53,913 nt of DNA from contig JAFECL010000038.1 in NCBI GenBank assembly GCA_018242165.1, positions 1 through 53,913 of the forward strand, in the 5' to 3' direction. The translations under genes and the position numbers were made by a program. Below, in pieces: positions 47,742-53,913 of this stretch (the first letter of the stretch is position 1; every line of letters begins with the position of its first letter). Under the pieces are notes generated by a model that made no database searches, had not been told where the DNA came from, and worked only from the letters and a program-made list of their open reading frames with translations. Source of the DNA: Pseudomonadota bacterium (GTDB lineage: Bacteria > Pseudomonadota > Alphaproteobacteria > Sphingomonadales > Sphingomonadaceae).

Positions 47742-50607
47742 CGAGGCGGCTCCCTTCGCGGTCATAGAACAGGGTGTCGGTCACCGTCGCGGTGATCACC
47801 CGGCCGGGCATCGGAATGTGGAGCTTTTGCCCCACCCGGGCCCGCCCGTCGGCAACCAGCGCCATGGCGATCGAGCGGCCCAGCGTGGCGCTGGCGTAGC
47901 TCGAGGTAACGTGGCCGATCATCTTCATCGGCACCGGCTGGTTGGGGTCAGCCACGATCTGGGCGCCTTCCTCCAGCACTTCGGCGGGGTTGTCGGTCAG
48001 CAGGCCGACCAGCTGCTTGCGCCCATCGGCAACGATGTCGGGCCGCGCCAGCGAACGCTTGCCGACGAAATCGGGCTTCTTCTTGCCCACCGCCCAGTCC
48101 AGCCCGGCGTCATGCGGGGTGACGGTGCCATCGGTATCCTGTCCGACGATGATGAAGCCCTTTTCGGCGCGCAGCACGTGCATCGTCTCGGTGCCATAGG
48201 GGGTAATGCCGTGCGCCTGGCCAGCGGCAAACACCTGTTCCCAGACATGCCGGCCAAATCCGGCGGGCACGTTGATTTCGAAGCCAAGTTCACCGGTGAA
48301 CGAGACGCGGAACAGCCGGGTCGGAACACCGCAGATGGTCCCCTCGCGCACCGCCATGTGCGGGAAGGCCTCGGGCGAAAGATCGATGCCCTGCACCAGC
48401 GGGGCGATCACCTCGCGCGCCTTGGGCCCTTGCAGCGCAATCACCGCCCACTGTTCGGTGGTGCTGGTCAGCCAGACGTCAAGATCAGGCCATTCGGTCT
48501 GGAGGTAATCCTCCATCATGTTCAGCACCCGCGCTGCACCGCCGGTGGTGGTGGTGAGGTGGAAGCGATCGGGTGCCATGCGGGCCGAAACGCCATCGTC
48601 GCGGATGAAGCCATCTTCGCCCAGCAGCAGGCCATAGCGGCAGCGGCCCGGCTCCAGCGCCTTCCACGGGTTGGTGTACATGCGGTTGAGGAATTCGGCG
48701 GCATCGGGCCCGATCACCTCGATCTTGCCGAGGGTGGAGGCATCGAAAATGCCAACGCGCTCACGCACCGCCAGGCATTCGCGGGCGACGGCCTTGTGCA
48801 TGTCCTCGCCCGGCTTGGGGAAGTAGCGCGCGCGGCGCCACTGGGCGACGGGTTCGTAAACGGCACCCTGTGCCTCGGCCCAGCTGTCGATCGGCGACTT
48901 GCGGGTCGGCTGGAACAGCGGCCCCTGGGCATGGCCGGCCAGTGCCCCGAAGGTCTGCGGGGTATAGGGCGGGCGGAAGGTGGTGAGGCCGATCTCGGGC
49001 ACCGGCTTGCCCATCGCGGCGCTGGCGAGCTGGAGGGCGTTGAGGTTGCTGGTCTTGCCCTGATCGGTCGCCATGCCGTTGGTGGTATAGCGCTTGATGT
49101 GCTCGACCGACTTCATCCCCTCGCGCACCGCCAGGGAAATGTCCTTGGCGGTGACGTCGTTCTGGAAATCGACGAAGGCCTTGATCGCCGCCGGGTTGCG
49201 GTTGGTCTCCAGATGGCCGACGTTCATGCCGCTGCCGAAGCTCCACTTGCCGGCGCAGGCACCGACGCAGCGGACCTTTTCGTTGGGCTTGTCGGGCAGA
49301 TAGGCGCCCCAGTCATCCGACCAGGCGAGGCTGCCGAGCGAATGCGACCAGAGGTGGACCGACGGCGTCCAGCCCCCGGCCATCAGCAGGGCATCGCAGG
49401 GAAGGCGGCGATCCAGAAAGTCGTCATGGTGCAGAACCTGCACCGACTTCACGCCGTGGCGCCCGTTGACCCCAACCACCGACCAGTGGATCAGGCAGTC
49501 GATGCCAAGGCTTTCCGCCTCCTGCACCAGGGCGGGATCAACCTCGCTGCGGCAATCGATGATCGCGGCCACGCCCATGCCGGCGCGGGCCATGGCGCAG
49601 GCGTCTTTCCAGCCGCTGTCATGCGCGGCCATCACCGCGACGTTCCGCCCCACCGCAACACCGTCGCGGAACAGGAAGGTGCGGGCAGCGCTGGCCAGCA
49701 TCACCCCGGGCACGTCGTTGCCGGCGAAGACCAGCGGGCGCTCGATCGCGCCGGTCGCCAGCACGACCTCGCCGGCGCGGATCCGCCACAGCTGTTCGCG
49801 CGGGGCCCTGAGAGATTGGGGGCCCGGATTGGCGAGGTGGTCGGTCAGGCGTTCGACCGCGCCGATGAAATTGTCATGGTAATAGCCAAAGGCCGTGGTG
49901 CGCTTCAGCAGGGTGACGTTGGGCGCCTCGGCCAGCGCCTTCAGGCTGCGCTCCAGCCAGGCGGCCAGCGCCGGATCGGCCAGCGCGCCGCCGCCCATCT
50001 CGGCGTTCTCGTCGATCAGGATGACGCGCTGCTTGGTGCCCGCAGCCTCCAGCGCCGCGTCGATCCCGGCGGGGCCGGCGCCGATGATCAGCAGTTCGCA
50101 ATGGGCATAGGTGGCGGCGTAATGGTCCGGGTCGGCCACGGTCGGCGCATCGCCCAGCCCGGCCATGCGGCGGATCGCAGGCTCGTAGAGCTTCTCCCAG
50201 AAGCTGCGCGGCCACATGAAGGTCTTGTTGTAGAACCCCGCCGGGAAGAACCGCCCCAGCCGGTCGTTGATCGAGCCGAAATCGGTCTTCAGCGAGGGCC
50301 AGCGGTTCTGGCTGCGGGCAACCAGACCTTCGTGGATCTCGACCGCGGTGGCGCGCAGGTTGGGGGTGAAAACCCCGCCGCCGCGCTCGACGGTCACCAG
50401 CGCGTTCGGCTCTTCCGCCCCGGCGCCCAGCAGCCCGCGCGGGCGGTGGTACTTGAAGCTGCGCCCGAACAGGGTGACGCCATGGGCCAGCAGCGCCGAG
50501 GCGAGGCTGTCGCCGGCAAAGCCCGCATAGGCCTGCCCGTCAAAGGTGAAGTTCACCCGCCGGCTGCGATCGACCCGACCCAGCCCGTCGATGCGATAGC
50601 CGCTCAC
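47734..50607 (-). CDS. soxA: Sarcosine oxidase alpha subunit (operon 2)
   Basis: A 957-residue alpha chain with the same domains as the operon 1 copy: N-terminal ferredoxin fold lacking cysteines (LFGRSFKYHRPRGL), nucleotide-binding domain (LLIIGAGPAGIDAALEA), family junction VEHIKRYTTNGMATDQGKTS, then a folate-binding GcvT domain (FRVSFTGELGFEINVP). It overlaps soxD2 by 4 bases and soxG2 by 8. Length and sequence are close to the usual sarcosine oxidase alpha chain. Confidence 0.94.
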   Translation of the reverse strand: MSGYRIDGLGRVDRSRRVNFTFDGQAYAGFAGDSLASALLAHGVTLFGRSFKYHRPRGLLGAGAEEPNALVTVERGGGVFTPNLRATAVEIHEGLVARSQNRWPSLKTDFGSINDRLGRFFPAGFYNKTFMWPRSFWEKLYEPAIRRMAGLGDAPTVADPDHYAATYAHCELLIIGAGPAGIDAALEAAGTKQRVILIDENAEMGGGALADPALAAWLERSLKALAEAPNVTLLKRTTAFGYYHDNFIGAVERLTDHLANPGPQSLRAPREQLWRIRAGEVVLATGAIERPLVFAGNDVPGVMLASAARTFLFRDGVAVGRNVAVMAAHDSGWKDACAMARAGMGVAAIIDCRSEVDPALVQEAESLGIDCLIHWSVVGVNGRHGVKSVQVLHHDDFLDRRLPCDALLMAGGWTPSVHLWSHSLGSLAWSDDWGAYLPDKPNEKVRCVGACAGKWSFGSGMNVGHLETNRNPAAIKAFVDFQNDVTAKDISLAVREGMKSVEHIKRYTTNGMATDQGKTSNLNALQLASAAMGKPVPEIGLTTFRPPYTPQTFGALAGHAQGPLFQPTRKSPIDSWAEAQGAVYEPVAQWRRARYFPKPGEDMHKAVARECLAVRERVGIFDASTLGKIEVIGPDAAEFLNRMYTNPWKALEPGRCRYGLLLGEDGFIRDDGVSARMAPDRFHLTTTTGGAARVLNMMEDYLQTEWPDLDVWLTSTTEQWAVIALQGPKAREVIAPLVQGIDLSPEAFPHMAVREGTICGVPTRLFRVSFTGELGFEINVPAGFGRHVWEQVFAAGQAHGITPYGTETMHVLRAEKGFIIVGQDTDGTVTPHDAGLDWAVGKKKPDFVGKRSLARPDIVADGRKQLVGLLTDNPAEVLEEGAQIVADPNQPVPMKMIGHVTSSYASATLGRSIAMALVADGRARVGQKLHIPMPGRVITATVTDTLFYDREGSRLDG

Positions 50608-50876
50608 TTGCGCGGCTCCCCGGCCTTGTATGTCAATTCGAACTTGTCGCTCACCGTGTCGCGCACGGCGTTGAAAAAGCGCGCGCAGCCGTGGATGTGG
50701 CGCCAGCGTTCATGGTGCCGCCCGCGCGGGTTGGCGCGGATGAACAGGAAGCGTTCCCATTCCTCGTCCGACAGCGCGGAAGGGTCGGCAGGGCGGGCGA
50801 TATGCGCTTCGCCGGCATAGGCGAATTCCAGCCCGGGGCGCTGTTCGTCGCAATAGGGGCAATGGATCAGGATCAT
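50604..50876 (-). CDS. soxD: Sarcosine oxidase delta subunit (operon 2)
   Basis: A 90-residue zinc-binding subunit with Cys6/Cys9 (CPYC) and His60/Cys64 (HIHGC), and the conserved FIRANPRGRHHERWRH core. It is separated by one base from soxB2 and overlaps soxA2 by four. Confidence 0.94.
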   Translation of the reverse strand: MILIHCPYCDEQRPGLEFAYAGEAHIARPADPSALSDEEWERFLFIRANPRGRHHERWRHIHGCARFFNAVRDTVSDKFELTYKAGEPRK

Positions 50877-50877
50877 C

Positions 50878-52131
50878 TTAGTGCGCCACCGCTGCTGCTG
50901 CCGCTTCGTCGATCAGCCTGCCGCCACGGAACCGGTCCAGGTTGAAGGGGGCATTGATGGGATGGGGTTCGTCCTTGGCGATGGTATAGGCGAGCAGATC
51001 GCCCGCCCCCGGCGTCGCCTTGAAGCCGCCGGTGCCCCAGCCGCAGTTGACGTAAAGGCCGGGGACCGGGGTCTTGCCGAGGATCGGCGAACGGTCGGGC
51101 GTCACGTCGACGATCCCGCCCCAATTGCGCAGCATCCGCATCCGCCGGAACATCGGGAAAATCTCGCAGATCGCCGCCAGGGTATGCTCGACGATGTGCA
51201 GCGCGCCACGCTGCGAATAGGAAACGTACTGATCGGTGCCGGCGCCGATCACCAGTTCGCCCTTGTCGGACTGGCTGATGTAGGCATGCACCGTGTTCGA
51301 CATGACCACGCAGGGGAAGACCGGTTTCACCGGCTCGGACACCAGTGCCTGCAGCGGATAACTTTCCAGCGGGAAATCGAGGCCCGCCATCCGCATCACC
51401 ACGCTGGTGTTGCCGGCGGCGGAAACGCCCACCTTCTTCGTGGCAATATAACCCCGCGTGGTTTCCACGCCCTCGACCGCACCGTCGGCCCCACGGCGAA
51501 TGCCGGTGACCATGCAGTTCTGGATGATGTCGACCCCCAGCGCCGATGCGGCGCGGGCATAGCCCCAGGCCACGCTGTCGTGCCGGGCGGTGCCGCCGCG
51601 CCGCTGCAACGCCGCGCCCAGCACGGGGTAGCGGGCCTCGGGGCTGATATCGAGCGGCGGGCAATATTCCTTGGCCTGCTCGGGCGTCAGCCACTCGTTG
51701 TCGACGCCGTTCAGCCGGTTGGCGTGAATGTGGCGCTGGAAGCTCTGGATGTCGTGCACATTGTGCGCCAGCATCATCACGCCACGCTTGGAATACATGA
51801 CGTTGAAGTTGAGGTCCTGGCTGAGTCCATCCCACAGCTTCACCGCGTGATCGTAGAGGTGCGCGCTTTCGTCGTAGAGGTAGTTCGAGCGCACGATGGT
51901 GGTGTTGCGCCCGGTGTTGCCGCCGCCCAGCCAGCCCTTTTCGATCACCGCAACCTTGGTGATCCCGTACTTCTTGGCGAGGTAATAGGCCGCGCCAAGC
52001 CCATGACCGCCGGCCCCGACAATCACCGCGTCATAAGCGGGCTTGGGCTGGGCATCGGGCCACAGTTCGGGCCAGGACTGGTGATTGCCCAGTGCCTTGG
52101 CGAACAGCGACAGACCGGAAAAGCGCACCAT
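50878..52131 (-). CDS. soxB: Sarcosine oxidase beta subunit (operon 2)
   Basis: A 417-residue beta chain. It has VIVGAGGHGLGAAYYLA, GGNTGRNTTIVRSNY, RRGGTARHDSVAWG with His184 at the covalent FMN position (same residue number as in operon 1), and CGWGTGGFKATPGAG near the end. It starts 5 bases after the stop of the upstream dimethylglycine-dehydrogenase-type gene. Strong overall agreement with sarcosine oxidase beta subunits. Confidence 0.95.
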   Translation of the reverse strand: MVRFSGLSLFAKALGNHQSWPELWPDAQPKPAYDAVIVGAGGHGLGAAYYLAKKYGITKVAVIEKGWLGGGNTGRNTTIVRSNYLYDESAHLYDHAVKLWDGLSQDLNFNVMYSKRGVMMLAHNVHDIQSFQRHIHANRLNGVDNEWLTPEQAKEYCPPLDISPEARYPVLGAALQRRGGTARHDSVAWGYARAASALGVDIIQNCMVTGIRRGADGAVEGVETTRGYIATKKVGVSAAGNTSVVMRMAGLDFPLESYPLQALVSEPVKPVFPCVVMSNTVHAYISQSDKGELVIGAGTDQYVSYSQRGALHIVEHTLAAICEIFPMFRRMRMLRNWGGIVDVTPDRSPILGKTPVPGLYVNCGWGTGGFKATPGAGDLLAYTIAKDEPHPINAPFNLDRFRGGRLIDEAAAAAVAH

Positions 52132-52136
52132 CGGCG

Positions 52137-53913
52137 TCAGGCCCGCAGCGCGTTGTTGTCGGGATCGAACGGACTGTCGGCGATCACCAGCGCCTTGTGG
52201 CGGTTGCCCAGGATGGTGATCTCCAGCTCGGTGCCCGGTGCGGCGAGATCCGGCCGCACCATGGCCAGGGCCAGGCTCTTGCCAACCCGCCAGCCATAGC
52301 CGCCCGAAGTGGCGCGGCCGACCAGTTCGTCGCCCTGCCAGATCGGCTCCGAGCCACGCGCATCGGCGTCGGTCACGCCCAGCACTTCCATCGTCACCAG
52401 CTGGTTCTTCAGGCCCGCTTCCTTGCCCGCCAGCAGCCCTTCGCGGCCATGGAAGCCCGGCTTCTTGAGGCTGATGAAGCGATCAAGCCCGCTTTCGTAG
52501 GCATTGTATTCGACCGACAGTTCGCGGGGGATGAGCTTGTAGCTCTTTTCCAGCGCCATCAGGGTCATCGCCTTGATCCCGAACGGCTTGATGTCGAATT
52601 CGGCGCCGGCCTCCATCAGCTTGTCGAAGATGTAGTTCTGCATCTCGATCGGATGGTGGATTTCCCAGCCCAGCTCGCCGATGAAGTTGACCCGCAGCGC
52701 ATCGACCGGGGCGGCGCCGATGCTGATCCGCTGGCCGGTCAGCCAGGGGAAGGCTTCGTTCGACAGGTCGGTGCGGGTCACCTTGGCCAGCACGTCGCGG
52801 GCGCGCGGGCCCGCCAGTACCAGCACCCCCATACTGGTGGTCAGCCGCTCGAACTGGACCGAGCCGTCGGCGGGCAGGGCCTTCTTCAGGTAATCCTGAT
52901 CGTGGCGTTCATAGGCGCCGGCCGAGACCAGGTAATAGTTCTGCGGCCCGGCCTTGTAGACGGTGAACTCGCTGCGCACCCCGCCGCGCGAGGTCAGCAG
53001 GTAGGACAGGGTCACACGGCCGGTCTTCTTTGGCACGGCATTGGTCAGCAGGCTGTCGAGCCAGGCCTCGGCGCCGGGGCCGGAAATGCGGCACTTGGCG
53101 AAGGCGCTCATGTCCTGCAGCCCGACCTTTTCGGTGACATGGCGGCATTCGTTGCCGACATGCTCGAAATAGTTCGAGCGGCGGAACGACCACTTCTCGC
53201 GGATCGGTTCACCCGGCACGTCGGGGTGGTTGTGGTTGAGCAGCACGTCGGGCCGGTCGAGATCGGCGTCGGTCAGCTCGTAGCCTTCGGGCGCGAACCA
53301 GCCCGGGCGTTCCCAGCCAAACACGGTGCCGAACACCGCGCCCAGCTTGGCCATCCGGTCGTGGCAGGGCAGGCGGCGCAGCGCGCGGGCGGCCTCGCGT
53401 TCCTCATCCGGGTAGTGGATGGTGAAGACCTTGGCGTAGGCTTCCTCGTTCTTCTCGATCAGGTAGCCTTCGCCGGCATAGTCGCCGAAACGGCGCGGAT
53501 CGACGCCCATCATGTCGATGGTCGGTTCACCGTCGACGATCCAGTGCGCCAGCTGCCAGCCGGCGCCGCCGGCGGCGGTGATCCCGAACGAATGGCCTTC
53601 GTTCAGCCAGAAGTTCTTGCGGTCCCACGCCGGGCCGACGATCGGCGAACCGTCGGGGGTATAGGCGATGGCGCCGTTGTAGACCTTCTTAACGCCCACT
53701 TCGCCGAAGGCCGGGACGCGGTTGATCGCGGTCATGATATAGGGTTCGAGGCGTTCGAGCGCGTCGGGGAACAGTTCGTATTCGCTGTTTGCGGCCGGGC
53801 CCTTCACATAGCAGGCCGGCGCGCCGATTTCGTAGGGCCCCAGCAGCAGGCCGCCGGCTTCCTCGCGCATGTACCAGCTGGAATCGCTCTCGCGCAGCAC
53901 GCCCATTTCGGGC
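52137..53913 (-). CDS. FAD-dependent N-methyl amine dehydrogenase with GcvT domain (dimethylglycine dehydrogenase type), copy 3, 5' end missing
   Basis: The last 592 residues of a third dimethylglycine/sarcosine-dehydrogenase-type protein; the FAD dinucleotide motif lies beyond the right edge. Visible parts are the end of the FAD domain (YTPDGSPIVGPAW, SFGITAAGGAGWQLA) and the whole GcvT-like folate domain (VLAGPRARDVL, VNFIGELGWEIHHP, FGIKAMTLMALEKSYK). It heads, or stands near the head of, the minus-strand sox operon 2, 5 bases before soxB2. The pairing suggests stepwise demethylation by this enzyme and then by the tetrameric oxidase. Confidence 0.9.
   Translation of the reverse strand, partial: PEMGVLRESDSSWYMREEAGGLLLGPYEIGAPACYVKGPAANSEYELFPDALERLEPYIMTAINRVPAFGEVGVKKVYNGAIAYTPDGSPIVGPAWDRKNFWLNEGHSFGITAAGGAGWQLAHWIVDGEPTIDMMGVDPRRFGDYAGEGYLIEKNEEAYAKVFTIHYPDEEREAARALRRLPCHDRMAKLGAVFGTVFGWERPGWFAPEGYELTDADLDRPDVLLNHNHPDVPGEPIREKWSFRRSNYFEHVGNECRHVTEKVGLQDMSAFAKCRISGPGAEAWLDSLLTNAVPKKTGRVTLSYLLTSRGGVRSEFTVYKAGPQNYYLVSAGAYERHDQDYLKKALPADGSVQFERLTTSMGVLVLAGPRARDVLAKVTRTDLSNEAFPWLTGQRISIGAAPVDALRVNFIGELGWEIHHPIEMQNYIFDKLMEAGAEFDIKPFGIKAMTLMALEKSYKLIPRELSVEYNAYESGLDRFISLKKPGFHGREGLLAGKEAGLKNQLVTMEVLGVTDADARGSEPIWQGDELVGRATSGGYGWRVGKSLALAMVRPDLAAPGTELEITILGNRHKALVIADSPFDPDNNALRA

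Noticed and set aside
1..53913. Mobile elements, tRNA attachment sites or CRISPR arrays
   Set aside because: No transposase, integrase, tRNA or regularly spaced repeats seen on either strand.

Overview
The window is one continuous, uniformly GC-rich stretch of an alphaproteobacterial chromosome, most like a sphingomonad. The evidence for that is a TonB-dependent receptor next to a TPR-sulfotransferase, spinster-type MFS and GMC/ALDH catabolic genes, GTG/TTG starts and dense ATGA-coupled operons. I see no tRNA, rRNA, insertion sequence, phage gene or CRISPR array. Genes fill almost everything; the only long empty stretch is about 970 bases at 12261-13230.

Region 1 (1-7159, minus strand) is a C1-dissimilation block. 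In transcription order it holds L-serine ammonia-lyase (sdaA), glutathione-dependent formaldehyde dehydrogenase (frmA), S-formylglutathione hydrolase (fghA), an OxyR-like LysR regulator, and a soluble NAD-dependent formate dehydrogenase (fdsG, fdsB, then mobA, then the start of fdsA). It would take formaldehyde to CO2 and serine to pyruvate.

Region 2 (7383-22911) is a carbon-acquisition block. It has a TonB receptor with a TPR-sulfotransferase (minus), then a plus-strand operon of MFS transporter, aldehyde dehydrogenase, mandelate-racemase-type enolase, GMC oxidoreductase and LysR. A minus-strand group of SDR, 3-hydroxyisobutyrate-dehydrogenase-like and secreted serine hydrolase faces it. The substrate is not evident; the content suggests a hydroxylated acid or alcohol, possibly released from an ester.

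Region 3 (23083-33213, plus) starts N-methyl chemistry. Two dimethylglycine/sarcosine-dehydrogenase-type flavoproteins with folate domains are followed by a Rieske oxygenase of the quaternary-ammonium type and an MDR oxidoreductase. An XRE-cupin regulator and kbl-tdh (threonine to glycine plus acetyl-CoA) come next. The tdh product lacks all four structural-zinc cysteines.

Region 4 (33230-53913) is the most unusual part. A plus-strand, translationally coupled operon runs Rieske oxygenase, PLP Cys/Met-family enzyme, two-subunit FAD amine dehydrogenase (OoxA/HcnB-like plus DadA-like), soxB-soxD-soxA-soxG. It meets tail to tail a second operon on the minus strand: a third dimethylglycine-dehydrogenase-type flavoprotein (cut by the window edge), a second soxB-soxD-soxA-soxG, an FAD oxidoreductase, an MFSD1-like MFS transporter and a GlcG-like protein.

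Taken together the window looks like an N-methylated amine/betaine island. Rieske enzymes would remove the first methyl from quaternary amines. Flavoprotein dehydrogenases and two tetrameric sarcosine-oxidase-type enzymes would remove later ones. The formaldehyde and formate enzymes of region 1 would oxidise the released C1 units, and kbl/tdh/sdaA would handle glycine, threonine and serine. Substrate identities are inference; the enzyme families are clear from the sequence.
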